Source of the DNA: Tetrapyrgos nigripes
Taxonomy: Eukaryota > Basidiomycota > Agaricomycetes > Agaricales > Campanellaceae
DNA length: 64,000 bases
NCBI GenBank assembly: GCA_013368315.1
Contig: JAACJM010000012.1
Span: forward strand, 930,001-994,000
Direction: 5' to 3'
The notes under the pieces were generated by a model. That model was not told where the DNA came from, ran no database searches, and was given only the letters and a program-made list of their open reading frames with translations. Position 1 is the first letter of the stretch. Each line of letters begins with the position of its first letter. The position numbers and the translations under genes were made by a program. Positions 1-11,612 of the stretch are shown in pieces.

Positions 1-144
1 ACACGTCCGAGTACTTTTGAGAAATCAAGGTGGACGTGTAAACCCTAACCACAACAAGCGTTACTTCTTCTGCCAGCGAATACTTACCTAATGGCGTATG
101 CCATAAAAAAGTAAGGCGTTCAAGAATTTCTTTCTTCAACCACC

Positions 145-1763
145 ATGCCTGGTCCAGTCAAGGTGACGGAGTACCCAGCCATTAAGAACGCCCCTCTTGT
201 AGGATTGGCGGAAGGCAATGGCACCTTCAGCAACTACCACCTGGCTGCTCTCGTTCTTTTCGTCCCATGGCTGCTCAAACGCGTCCTTCCCATCGTCAAG
301 TACGGTGGTTTCAAGACGTATCTTTTCCTCCTCGTTATTACCGGCATCCCCACTACCGTTGCCTATTGGACTATTATGAGCCGCATTGGTCAGCGCAAGA
401 ACGAAAAGGTCCAATTACCTGGCAAGAACATTGAGGAGTACATCACCATCAAAGACTCCGAGCTCAAGCAGCTCTACCATGGCAAGGAGAAGATTCCTAT
501 GCAGGTCTTCCATGATGCGTTCTTTGACGGAAAGATTGACTTCAATGGTACGTGTTTTCTACGAGAACGACGCGTATCGGACCACTTACGCGCTTTCTTT
601 CAGGCGACATTCTGGAGATTATGGAACAACTTCATGATTGGGCTAAGTTCACCATGACCATGGAACTTTTCAAATACGTCTTCACCGTTCTCATTCCCGA
701 CGTGATCACCCACTCTCGCTCTCAGGACGAGGATCAAGTTCGTGACCACTACGACCGTGGCAACGACTTTTACTCCTGGTTCCTTGGTCCCCGTATGATC
801 TACACCTCCGGTGTCATCCTCCGCCCCAACGAGAAGAATCCCTTGAACAACTCCAAGACAACAAACTTGCCGTTGTTTGCTCCAAACTCGAGTTACAGCC
901 AGAGGACAGGGTTCTCGATATCGGTTGTGGATGGGGTACCCTCGTCACCTACGCAGCGAAGAACTATGGATGCGACGCGACTGGTGTCACTCTTGCGCGT
1001 AACCAAGCAATGTTTGGAAACGAGCGTATCAAGGAGAATGGTGTAGACGAGAGCAAGGCCAGGATTCTCTGCAAGGATTTCAGGGATATTGTCGAGGAAC
1101 AGCCCAAGGGTACTTATACCAAGATTGTTGCTCTCGAGATGGCGGAACATGTTGGGATCAGGAGGTACCAGACGTTCTTAAGACAGGTCTATGATTTGCT
1201 CGACGACGATGGTCTTTTCGTCCTCCAAGTCGCTGGGTTCAGAGAGTGCTGGCAATACGAGGATCTCATTTGGGGTTTGTTCATGAACAAGTACATTTTC
1301 CCTGGTGCAGATGCTAGCTGCTCGCTTGGTTGGGTCATTTCTCAGGTATGTTGTCTTTCTCTTCTCCCTTCGACAAAAGACAGTAGCTAACGGGTGACTC
1401 TTCAAACAGCTTCAAAGCGCCAACTTTGAAGTCAAGAATATCGACGTTCTCGGCGTTCACTACTCTGCTACCCTCCACAGGTGGTATGAGAACTGGGTGT
1501 CTAACAAGGACAAGATCGTCGCCAAGTACGGTGATAGGTGGTACAGGCTTTGGGCATTCTTCCTTGCTTGGAGTACTATTATCAGCCGGTGCGTAATTCA
1601 TTTGGTTTTTACTGGTTTGCTCTGACATGAACCCTTCTATAGACAAGGAAGCTGCTCCGTCTTCCAAATCACTCTCCACAAGAACTTGAACGCTTTCCAC
1701 CGTGTAAAGGGCATCGAGAGTCATTCTTCTATTCATGTCAAGTTGGACAAGGAGCCTCAGTGA
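145..1763 (+). CDS. Sphingolipid C9-methyltransferase (SAM-dependent), with one apparent 1-nt frameshift
   Basis: Membrane-bound enzyme that methylates C9 of the sphingoid base of fungal glucosylceramides, using S-adenosylmethionine. Exons read about 145-547, 604-1345, 1410-1588 and 1643-1763, all with GT-AG introns of 54-64 bp. The N-terminal part (residues about 30-75) has two hydrophobic stretches around YHLAALVLFVPWLL and TYLFLLVITGIPTTVAYW, as usual for this family. The cyclopropane-synthase-like methyltransferase core follows, with DHYDRGNDFYSWFLGPRMIY and the SAM-binding VLDIGCGWGTL. The C-terminus ends KLDKEPQ. In exon 2 the frame changes near 831-842: the upstream frame reads RPNEK and the downstream frame EESLEQLQDNK, which one extra base (GAGGAAGAA instead of GAGAAGAA) would join. 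No intron fits there. It may be a sequencing error or a real lesion. Its tail is duplicated, inverted, at 58.4-59.4 kb. Identity is secure; functional state is not. Confidence 0.9.
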
Positions 1764-2350
1764 GATTTAACCATTCTTCTATCCTTACTTTCAAATTCTG
1801 ACTGCACCTGTCATCTAGACTCGTCGTTTAAGAACTTCTTGTTTCCTTCTTTGACTTGAGAACAAGAACGACCTAGACGGCAGACCACTCACCAAAATTA
1901 AACTACTTTTTACGTTAACCATTGTCGACAAAGTACTTACTAGTACTCACGTGCACTTACTCACTTAGCTTAGATGTTTTGATACCTGCGATGATGATGA
2001 GGAGAATGATGATGATTTTTTTGGTGCTCACAATCTCTGCATGTTCTTGCTGAGGTAGCTCTCAATTGCCAGAGGATAGCCTTGAAGAGAGCTTCGATAG
2101 GCGGTTAGCAACCAGGATCTAGTAGCAGAAGCACCGGTTGTTCCCGGCGGGAGTTTTGGCAATCGCATCGTGAATGGACGACTTTGCTAAAACAGTCCTC
2201 ATTAATCGCTTCGCCTGAGCAACTATGTACTTTTGTTCTGTGGTAGGACTCTCGTGGGCCGCGGCCAGGTTACGCCTCCTCCTCCACCTCCATAAGTTGG
2301 GACACCGGGAGTCGTTTGACCCTTGAATACAGTCCTCACCTGTGGTTCGC
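1310..2350 (+). repeat. Left arm of an inverted duplication (tail of the C9-methyltransferase gene and its downstream flank)
   Basis: The last exons of the methyltransferase gene and about 600 bp of its downstream flank reappear as reverse complement at about 58390-59425. Landmarks are the segment with the last intron, the 3' flank around 1860-1925, and the GC-rich flank at 2225-2350. The arms differ by many substitutions and small indels. Bases 1764-2334 contain no gene that I can see. Confidence 0.85.
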
Positions 2351-2545
2351 CCTCGGTAATCTGTCTCCAGTGTTCACCTAATGGAGAAGCTTGTTTCGCT
2401 AGCAAATCCGCTGCTATTGGTTTCTCCTGCATTCTTTCTGCTTTCTGTCACCTCGCATTTATTCGACATTTTCTCACTTGAAACGAGTATAGACCCTGAC
2501 CATGGCATCGCTGACACCTAATTCACTCTAAGTAAAAGCATCAGA
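2335..2545 (-). repeat. Dispersed element R, copy 1
   Basis: About 200 bp that match, in reverse complement, 33895-34085 and 50430-50615. Shared blocks include the stretch encoding AADLLA.QA.P..EHWRQITE in the conceptual minus-strand frame and the flank with GGTGTCAGCGATGCCATGG. The element has no clear coding potential beyond this and no terminal repeats that I could define. Confidence 0.7.
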
Positions 2546-2837
2546 CGAAGAAAACGAAGACCATCCGTTACTGGATAACTCAGCAGAGCAACAAAAGTCC
2601 ATCTATCTTTGGTATCTGTAGGATGAACGCCTGCGCCGTTGGCCATGGATGTCCAAACGACGGCCATCCTTATTCAATTTAGGGGTACACTGCTAAATGA
2701 TGGGATGCACACTGGACAGACCGGTCCATCTCGGCCGTCAAGATATCTCTTCTTCAGCGTATGTACAAGCTCATAAATTAAGTGACAGAACCACAAAGTT
2801 GCCAGATGTTGGAATACAACTATCCTTGCGAAGGTGC

Positions 2838-4114
2838 TCAGAACTCGATCTGAGAATCGTCAAAGTTCAAGACGGAGTCTTGGGTCCTCTCTTCGATTGC
2901 AGTAGCATTACCGATAGTATTGTCGGTGAGCGAAACTCCGTAGCGAGACTTGATGTGCCTCCACCAGTCTCGCAACATCTGTTATGTTTTGAGTGAGTAC
3001 AAAAAGTGGTCAGAATGAATCGAACATACCCAATCATCAAAGTCCGTGATTTGGGTAGCACTGTCGGCTTTCATGATAAAGTTGGTGACACCAGTGGGAG
3101 TCCAGTCGTAGAAATCTACAAGCAGATATTAGGTCTAAGGAACACAACGAAAATTTATGATCACTACTAACCATCTAGAGCGAAGGTGTGGCCCTATCAC
3201 AACATGCGGTGTTCAGTATCTGTTCCGTTCCTGACTAGTGTTCAAAGTAAGCTCACCATTTCGTGGAGAAGGATATGGATATTGTCGAGGTTGAGATTTG
3301 AGAAGAAGTAATCCGCGTCCAATCGCTGGCCCCAATCACCTATGAAATATATAGAAATAAGTAAAGTTGCTGGAAATCATTGTTATTATAATCATTACCT
3401 CCTGCTCCTCCACCAAAGCCGTCAGTAGGCCAAACACTCATATCTGCATGAGAGTTCATGAGCCTGCCGCCGCTATCCCGCGGTGAGGAAAAGAAAAAAC
3501 CGGCTCACAATAATGCCTGCAGCACCACCGGGACACCGAGAGTAATTGCTGTCCTGGTGGAAGAATCACCCGCACGCCTCTGCACACTGGAGAATTCCAT
3601 CGGCATCTTTGTCGGTATAGATGTCGAGGCCGGTGGTGTCACCCGTAAGTTGGTTATGGTCCCTGACGGCGTACCCGACGACCTTGAATGGGATGTTGGA
3701 GTATGGCCACCCATTCCAGCCTGCAACCCACGAGTTCCACTTGTTGATGGACCGATTAAGAGCAGTCTGAATGTTGGCTCGTGTAGCTGCGTCTACAGTA
3801 CGCGACGTGTCGGGGCGGACGCAGTAGTTCAGTGCTCCTTTATTGGCCATGACGATCTGCCGAGTGGAAGAGAATCAGAAACCGACCAAATGGTAGATAG
3901 AGATAGAACTAACATCCCACCCGTAGTTGAAATAGTCCAGAGCGTTGCCGCCATTGTAGGTCTGCATAGTGTGACTCCATACTTCGTTCAAACCTTGAAC
4001 GAGGTTTGAAGGTGGATTCCACGGATCCTGGCGCTTCTCCAGAGGTTCGGAAGGGGCTGCAGAAGCAGAGATAGAAAGCAAGAGTGCTAGAAAGACATTG
4101 AGAGCTCCACGCAT
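2838..4114 (-). CDS. Secreted zincin-like metallopeptidase-family protein, interrupted by an in-frame TGA
   Basis: The start at 4114 gives a signal peptide (MRGALNVFLALLLSISASAAP) followed by a KR site. Exon 1 is 3914-4114 and exon 2 starts at 3856. Later exons, separated by 50-65 bp introns, encode the zinc-binding motif HEMGHTFALDD, split by an intron between HEM and GHT, then FYDWTPTGVTNFIM and a tail ending at 2838. HExxH followed by a downstream acidic residue is a zincin signature; the protein looks like a secreted basidiomycete family often left as hypothetical. Two lesions are visible. At 3566-3568 a TGA stands where the frame continues GFFHQDSNYSRCPGG on the far side, most simply CGA to TGA. 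The next intron seems to start GC rather than GT. A decayed inverted copy of its 3' half lies at 52745-53145. Peptidase activity is inferred from the motif alone. Confidence 0.65.
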
Positions 4115-4959
4115 CGTTGACTGGAGTGCTAATGCTTATCCTCCAAGCGCCGTAGTCCAGGCTTAAATACAAACATGAGGGGGAAAAAATAGGAAAAATG
4201 ACGGTAAAATTTGCGACATATGATGATTTCGACAAAGCTTTCCGACGGTTGCTACGAGCCGATGCCTCTTAAGAGTACTAGGTGCATGTTGACCGCAATT
4301 CTAGTCCATTATTCCCAGATGGCTGGGCTTGAAGCGTAAGCATTCCAGTTCGCCAACAACATCCAAAATGCTTACCTCAGGCTCTTACACTGTCTGACAG
4401 TGCTACCCTTCCATCAGAATCAGAACATGGGTCAACTGTCTATCCTGCTGGATCCAACGAGATTCTTCCAACCATCAAGTTAGTAGGAGCTCAGAAAGGC
4501 CTGCATAATCTGTGGACCGCTTCCGGAGATTCCAGCATAATGGTTTGGATCACAGGGAGTCACTGAAGACGCCAAGAGTTTTCTGATTTTTCCGAGCAGT
4601 CTGAAGGCCAGGAGGTGCAGTATCCGACATGCTCTGACGTCGACTTGCACAGAAAGACGCAGGTAGTATGCGCGGAGAGAATAATGAAAACAGGTCTTCG
4701 AAATATCCGGATTTGTACCTGCATGGGTCCACCAAACTTTGACGTTGGCCCTTCATGGTTCAAGCTTCAAGTTAGTGATAACTCTTAGTGAGAATGGCCA
4801 AAACAGCGTTCACGTCAGCATACATCCTCACTCACCGGAGCTCAAAGAAATTATAGATTATGCGAAGTCTATGCACAACGATCTATGTAACTATCATAAG
4901 TAACAACGAGCGATAATAGTGGGACCAGGTCCGACAGCATGAATGACACAACTAGCTAA
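4115..4959. other. Intergenic region, nothing recognised
   Basis: About 850 bp upstream of the metallopeptidase gene and downstream of the E1-alpha gene. Short open frames of 60-70 codons exist on the minus strand around 4550-4760 but have no recognisable composition, splice structure or homology. I see no RNA gene. Confidence 0.5.
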
Positions 4960-6533
4960 TTAATAGTAGTGAACCTGCGCACAGAACCAGTGAGCACAAC
5001 GAATCAGCTTAGAAGAATGGAACTATCAGACTAACCTCTTCCCTCTCCCTACCCCTCATGAAAGATGGCTCGGTTCCAGCATAGTAGATATCGGTCCAGA
5101 GATCCTTGGCAAGAGGCTCGGGAGAAGCTTTTGCCTCCTCGACAGCGGCTTCGACCTCAGCCTTGGCCTCCTTGTCGAACTGCTTGAGCTCGGCTTCAGA
5201 TGCCAATCCCCACTCTTCAATGTATTTTTGAAGACCACGGATGGGGTCTTGAGTGCTTCGCATCCTTTGGACTTCTTCACGGGTTCGGTAGGTGGTTCCG
5301 GGGTCGGACATGCTAATCGACAAAAAGAGAGGAAGAGAAGGGAAGGAAATAGTCAGACACTGGATTGAGTAGGACATGCAACGATGAAATGACTTACGAG
5401 TGACCACCGTAACGGTAGGTAACGAATTCGAGGAGAAGAGGACCCTTCTTGTCTTCGACGGCCCATTTACGAGCGTACTGGACGGCTTGCTTTGAGGCAA
5501 TGATATCCATACCGTTCACCTAGATAAGGAAAATAAGATTGAATCAAAAAAGGTACCTCGACTAAAACGGAATGAATTGACATACCTGAAGACCAGGGAT
5601 TTTGTCACCGCGGGTAAAGTACTCGGTGTTGGACGAACTGCGCTCTGCAGAGGTACCCATTCCGTACTTGTTGTTTTCACAGACAAAGATACAGGGCAAG
5701 TCCCAGAGTTTAGCCTAATTGATGGCAAAGCGTTGATAAATTTCAAATAAAAAAAGGAGGGAAAACTGACCATGTTAAAGGCCTCAAAGACCTGACCCTG
5801 GTTACTAGCACCATCACCGTACAAGGCAAAGGAACAGTTGGGCTTTTCATTGTACTTTTGGGCGAAAGCAAGACCAGCGCCAACGGAGACTTGAGCACCG
5901 ACGATACCATTTCCTCCGAAGAATGTCGGAGTGAAGATGTGCATCGAACCACCCTTGCCGTGCGACATACCGCCCTGACGTCCCAAGAGCTCACCAATGA
6001 CACCCTTAATTGATCCTCCACGTAGAACGGCGAATGGATGGCAACGGTAGCCGGTGATAACGAGGTCCTCTTTCGTGATACCATGCTCGAGACCGACTGA
6101 CACGGCTTCCTGAAGTCAAAGAGTCAGACACAACGGAGGTGATAGACCAGTCAATAAACCACACCTGTCCAATAGCAAGATGGCAGAAACCACGAATCAT
6201 CTTGGCTTTGTAGAGAGCATCGCAAGCCATTTCCATTCTCCGCATTGTTGTCATCTCCTTGTACATTTTAAGTAGCTCACTCTTGGTGACCTGGAGAGTT
6301 AATTCGGGGATTTCGCAGTTGTATGCGCGGAAGGAGTCCTCGTGGATTTTCACGGTGAACGGCTCGGAATCATGGGCACTGTCCTGCAGCTGAGTGGTGT
6401 CGGCTGATGTTTGAATCGTCCGGACGAAGGACTGGGGAGGGTTTTCCGTCAGAATAAGTGCCTTTCAGACGTAAAAAAGACATACCGCTCGAGGAAAACG
6501 ACGCGCAAGACGGAGACGAGCAAGGGAGGCCAT
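4960..6533 (-). CDS. PDA1: Pyruvate dehydrogenase E1 component, alpha subunit, mitochondrial
   Basis: Thiamine-diphosphate-dependent decarboxylating subunit of the mitochondrial pyruvate dehydrogenase complex. Seven exons are readable: 6486-6533, 6165-6431, 5771-6109, 5586-5714, 5398-5519, 5036-5312 and a 15-bp last exon 4960-4974. They total 1197 bp, 398 residues, a normal family length. The N-terminus [16 protein letters not shown] is an arginine-rich mitochondrial presequence. The ThDP-binding GDGASNQGQ begins the typical GDG...NN motif, which continues [10 protein letters not shown]. The phosphorylation-loop region [17 protein letters not shown] is intact. The last exon gives VHYY, matching how fungal E1 alpha chains end; reading through instead would give VSLIVPFF and is less likely. 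It is transcribed divergently from the ATP synthase d gene. Confidence 0.97.
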
Positions 6534-6720
6534 AGTGGATTGCGAAGAAGGGTACCAAAAATTTGAGCTACAGCGTGACGCGACCTGGGAATCTGTCCGG
6601 GTCTTTTCGGCTTCAAAGTCGGCCAAAGCCGAACAGTCGACCACTTCATCACATCCACTCCTTCCAAAAAGCAAGTCCTTCTTTTCTTGCATCTATCGTC
6701 TCCTAATATCTTTACAGGAC
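6534..6720. promoter_or_regulatory. Shared 187-bp divergent promoter region of PDA1 and ATP7
   Basis: Only 187 bp separate the start codons of two nuclear genes for mitochondrial energy metabolism that run in opposite directions. Both 5' UTRs and both promoters must fit here. I see no convincing TATA box. That they are co-regulated is an inference from the arrangement. Confidence 0.6.
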
Positions 6721-7515
6721 ATGGCTTCGAAAGCTGCTGCAGTTGCCGTGGTAAGTGCAAAGAAGAACTAGTTGTAAAAAAATCATCTCAAGTCGTGTCA
6801 CTACTAGGACTTTACACGCATTTACACTTCTCTGGGTTTGGGCAAGGGTGCGTAAGGTTCATATGCATGTTTCAGACTTGAATATATGTTTTATATTTCA
6901 GAGACCATCTCTGCCCTGCAAGCCTTCCGCAAGCGTTACAATGACGCACAGCTCACCAATGGCCAAAACTCCCAACAACCTACCACCGTAGACTTTGCTC
7001 ACTACCGTTCCGTACTCAAGAACAAGGCTGTTGTTGACGAGTTAGAGAAGGCCTTCAAGGAATTCAAGCCCGTCACATACGACGTGGACGCACACGTCAA
7101 GGCTATCGAGTCTTTCGAGGCCAAGGCTGTACGTGTTTTTGACTGCTAGCAGCGTGCATGTCATGACCTTTGGATGTGTTCTATAGGTGTCCAAGGCTAA
7201 GGAGACTGAGGCGAAGATTGATGTTGAACTGAAGGAGCTGCAGGCCACCCTTGCCAACATCGAGGACGCTCGTCCATTTGACCAACTTACCGTGAGTGCA
7301 GACATCTTCGCTTGAATGGACTGCAATTGACATGATTCTAAATAGGCCTCTGATGTTGGTAACGCTCACCCCAAAATCTTCGAGACTGTGGAGACAATGC
7401 TTAAGAAGGGCAAATGGACAGTGCCAGGTAGGAGAGGCTTCCTTTATTCGATCCCTAATTCTGAAATCTTGCTGCAGGTTACAAGGAGAAGTTCGGTGAC
7501 CTTAATGTCATGTAA
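6721..7515 (+). CDS. ATP7: ATP synthase subunit d, mitochondrial
   Basis: Subunit d of the peripheral stalk of mitochondrial F1Fo ATP synthase. Six exons: 6721-6750, 6808-6847, 6902-7128, 7187-7291, 7346-7427 and 7478-7515, all with GT-AG introns. The protein starts MASKAAAVAV, then DFTRIYTSLGLGKETISA, and contains the family-typical RKRYNDA, VDFAHYR, and a C-terminal section TMLKKGKWTVPGYKEKFG ending DLNVM. About 173 residues, normal for fungal subunit d. No lesion seen. Confidence 0.93.
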
Positions 7516-8027
7516 TCGTGTTCATACACCTCTATATACTCTAGAAATATAATCACTGTGGACACGCCGCCCATTCTTCCTCGTCGTCTGCAAGTAATTT
7601 GGCACCCTGACCATGATAGGCAACCAGTCATGACCTGCGGATTCACGCGTGCCCTCACTCGAGCTGCATTCTTCCCGTACGTCAATGATGAAAGTTTTCA
7701 TCGTGTAGTTACCCTCCAACACGTGTGATATTTCCGTCCGAATGTAATTCAGCTTGTCGTGTCTATGGGCGGACCAAAAGTCTCTGAAGTAGGATGAGTA
7801 CAGTACATGCCTCCCTTCAGCAGGCCAGAGTGGGTAGCTTTAACTTGACCTTGGAGTTAAGAATAACTCGTATTCGCGTGGACCAACAAACAGCCACGGG
7901 CCGAGGCTGCTCCGGGTGAGAGAGAATTTTGTGGTCGTTACGTAGCCGAAGGCTTTCGTCAAACATCCAAGTCGCGCCGTCGACTTCCTGACTCTCTCAA
8001 TCCCCCTTTTCGTTCCTTCCTTTGATC

Positions 8028-10427
8028 ATGTCGGCTTCAGAGTCAACAGGCGCTAGTCTTGTTCAGCGCGTACAGGACTTTGTCTCAGAAAACAAGCGTG
8101 CTATCCTCGTTGGAACCGCTGCTGCTGTAGCCGTGGGTGGTGTCGTGTACTATGCTTCAACGTCTTCGAGGTCCAGAGACGATGTTGAAAGAGCCGAGAA
8201 GAGGGAAAGGAAGAAGCAGTCAAAGTCTTCGAAGAAGAAAAAGGGCGTGAATGACCCGGATGGTCCAATTTTGGAGGAACGGAAACCCAAGGTTGAAGTC
8301 GAGGAGGGTGAGTCTCTCTATATAAAAATTCCTTCGAAATATACGCTCACAGGCCCCAAGAACTGCAGGAGTACACGGCAGAGCAGCTTGCTGCTATGTC
8401 TACGGAGGTGCGCTATTACTCAGTTGCTCGTCATGCTAAGTTTTCATTTGAAAATTCCGACTTCTCATACAGGAACGTAGCAGGATTGCAGGACTGTACA
8501 AGGCCAAAGGAAATGACTCGTATAAAGCGCGCCAGTTTGCCAAAGCTGCAGAGCTGTATACCCGTGCCATTGAGATTTCACCGAAACCCGAACCAGTCTT
8601 CTACAGTAACAGGGCAGCATGTACGCGTCTGGATGCTACCTCAAATTGGTCGTATTACTGATTCATTCTAACGGCAGGTTACATGAATGTCTCTCCTCCG
8701 AAATACGAAATGGTCGTTCAAGACTGTGACGAAGCACTCAAATTGGACTCAAAATACGTCAAGGCATTGAACCGTCGGGCGTCTGCATACGAAAACCTTG
8801 AAAACTACGCCGAGGCCTTGAGAGGTACGTTCTTTGCACAAAATGAGCTCCTCAAGCTGAAATTTTGACCTTGACGTCATCCAGATTATACTGCCGTCGT
8901 TATTCTCGAAAAGTTCAGCAACCAACAATCTGCTCAGTCCGTTGAACGTGTGGTCAAGACTTGGTCGACCAAAAGAGCGCAGGAGATTCTCGCAGTAAGC
9001 TGTACCAGCTGTACCTCAAGATACGGAGTTACTTACACTGTGCTTGCTTAGAGCCGGGAACCTCGATTGCCATCATTCACCTTTATTTCCGCCTACTTTG
9101 CTGCTTTCCGGCCCCGTAAGTCCTGGCGCTCATGCTCATTTTCGTATGCTCAATGTCCTTCAGGCCCCCTTCCTACTCTCCCTGAAAGCCCATCGCAAGG
9201 CGACCAGACCCTCGTCCTTGCGCTACAGGCACTCGAAGCATCTGACTACACTCACGCCTTCTCTTTCATCAATGAGGCTCTAGACCAAGGTATCTCTTGG
9301 GACGAAGGCAAAGCTGAAGCTCTGAATGTCAGAGGAACGTTCAAGTAAGTATAATGATTGTAATCCTGGGTTCCTGTTCTAAGTAATTCGGCTTAGGTTC
9401 CTCACTGGCGATGTTGACGGGGCCAAGAACGACTTCAACGAATCCTTGAAGCTCGTTCCTTCGTTCACCCAGAGCTGGGTGAAGATTGCCAGCGTGTACA
9501 TGGAACAAAGTGACCCTGCGAAAGCCTTTGAGTGTTTCGATGAAGCTATCAAGCACAATCCTCATGACCCCGATATCTATTACCACCGTGGACAAGGTAT
9601 GATCTTCATGCAATCTTATGACCTGAGTAAACTAAAATGAGTGTATCTAGTGCTCTTCATCATGAACCAGTTCGAAGAGGCGGCCCAAAATTACACCAAA
9701 TCTACCAGCCTGGATGACAAGTTTGTTTTCAGCCACATCCAACACGCAGTTGCCCAGTACAAGTCGGGCAACTTGGCTTCTGCTATGGCTCAGTTCCGTA
9801 GAACGATGAAGGAGTTCCCTCAAAGAAGCGAGCCGTGTAACTACTAGTCCGTGATGGTCCATCTCTTCCCAAGGCCTTTTCACTAAAGCATTTTGTAGTG
9901 GAGAGTTACTGCTGGATCAACAGCGTTATCCTGACGCTATTGAGCGATTCGAGCGTGCCGTCGAGTTGGAGAAATCCAAGTAAGTGCCCGCCTTCCATTA
10001 GGACGGCCAGATGTCGACGATTTGCCCCATCAGGAACCCTCCGAATGTACTTCCTCTCGTCAACAAGGGTCTCGCTCTTTACCAGTCTGAACAAAACATC
10101 GCCGCAGCAGAACGTTGCTGCAACGAGGCTTTGCAAATCGACTCAGACTGTGATGCAGCAGTAGCCACTCTTGCCCAACTCAGCCTACAACAAGGTAGAA
10201 TCGACAAGGCTGTGGAATACCTCGAAAAACAAGTCGACCTGGCTAGGACAGAGCCTGAGTTGGTCAGCGCTTTGACGTATCTTTATGTGCGTAGTCTTTC
10301 GAATTCTGGATGCATGAACTGAGAAAGAAAAAACTTCGTACAGGCCTCCCAAGCCCAGTTGGAGTTTTCCAGAAACTACCCCGATCTGGCGGCTCAGTTG
10401 AGTGGCATGGCCGCAGGCCTCTCATAA
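8028..10427 (+). CDS. TOM70: Mitochondrial import receptor Tom70 (TPR protein)
   Basis: Outer-membrane receptor that takes chaperone-bound preproteins, notably carrier proteins, and passes them to the TOM channel. The start at 8028 gives a short N-terminus, then one membrane span (residues about 27-47, [20 protein letters not shown]) and a lysine-rich linker, as in all Tom70 proteins. Tetratricopeptide repeats follow: the clamp domain ([50 protein letters not shown]) and then the C-terminal TPR superhelix ([48 protein letters not shown]). About ten exons. The first acceptor that keeps the frame is the AG at 8359-8360, giving [12 protein letters not shown], not the nearer CAG at 8350-8352. The C-terminus ends AAGLS. 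It looks intact. Confidence 0.93.
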
Positions 10428-11612
10428 AAGAATAGCGGAAGCATTCTACCGTAGACGCAGGAGCAACGGAACAATTATTAGGGTTGAGTAATATAGTCGA
10501 CCTATCCTATCCTTACCTTAATTTACATGCTGCTAGTTGTTACTCATCAGTTGGTTGATTATTAAAAACCCTCCTCTTCTTAACCATCAGGCGCGATATG
10601 CAACAGAAACCATTTCACCAATGTCCAGGTGTTATCCTTTCTACTTGACTGGGACACCTGGCTGTCCGGAAGGCCAAAAAGCCCGCGTAACAGCTCTGAA
10701 AGATTCCTCCAGATCCAACTAACGAGGTCCTCCCAGTCTCCAGGCCCTTTCAGCTTCTTCTAATCACTCGAAGACCGCTATTTGACTGCTATGTCTTGCT
10801 TCTGTGCTCATCGACATCACGGCCTCCGCTTCCTATGGTTCCGTATCGTGGTTGCGTGTCATCAGATCATGTGTATACTACTTCAAAAGTTCATTCTCTC
10901 CGAACATCGCGTTCTTTCCTGCTGATTTGCAGTGTCTTGGCTCTGATATCATTTGTTTCATTCGCTTCTCTCTATCGTACCCAGCGTGCTGCAGCTCGAT
11001 GATACTCTGTTGAGTCGTTGAAGAGAAGAGCGGAGGTGCTTGGAGCCCGGAAATCCTTCGCTTATCAATGTGGGTTTCAGTCTAATGTATCAAATTGGTA
11101 TCGAACACGAAATTGAGCCCCACGTTGACTAATTCCAGACTTCCAGGCCTGAGATTCTGTGATCCTAGTTTCCAACTGGTTGAGTAGCTACTCAGCTCTT
11201 TTGACCCCAAGACTGCTGGCCGCCATTTTCTACAGTTTCTTGGATCTGACTCGGCAGAGCGTCGAGGTTGATAAGAGCCCAATAAGAACCTCCCTTCAGT
11301 CACCACAACTTTTCTCTATTCAGTGGGTTGGGAATGGAAAAGTGACGTACCCCATATCGCAACATAAGTACCCGAATCCTCATAACAAAATCGGAACGTC
11401 CGTTTCTTCGCGTCTGTGAACCCTGACATCGGCATGGATCCAACCAAGATCCAACGTGGATTTCGTGAGACGTCCTTGACAAAATTCTGACGTCAAAGAA
11501 TCTGGAGGACAGGTAGCCTAAAAGCAGTCAACAGTAACAGTGAGGTCTCATCATCTTCATTCCCAACCACTAGATCTCTTCAGTCTATTTCCTTAGAACC
11601 AACTAGGCTGCC
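10428..11612. other. Intergenic region, no gene recognised
   Basis: Almost 1.2 kb between Tom70 and the small gene at 11613. Open frames of 60-86 codons occur on both strands, but none has a recognisable domain, signal peptide or consistent intron structure. Confidence 0.5.

Noticed and set aside
1010..1390. A separate small methyltransferase gene starting at Met 1010
   Set aside because: It is the continuation of the C9-methyltransferase core after the frameshift; the SAM-binding motif lies upstream of that Met.
7522..7722. Minus-strand 66-codon frame (MLEGNYTMKTFIIDVREE) overlapping the ATP7 3' flank
   Set aside because: Protein-like at first sight, but with no recognisable family, promoter space or splice evidence; left unannotated.
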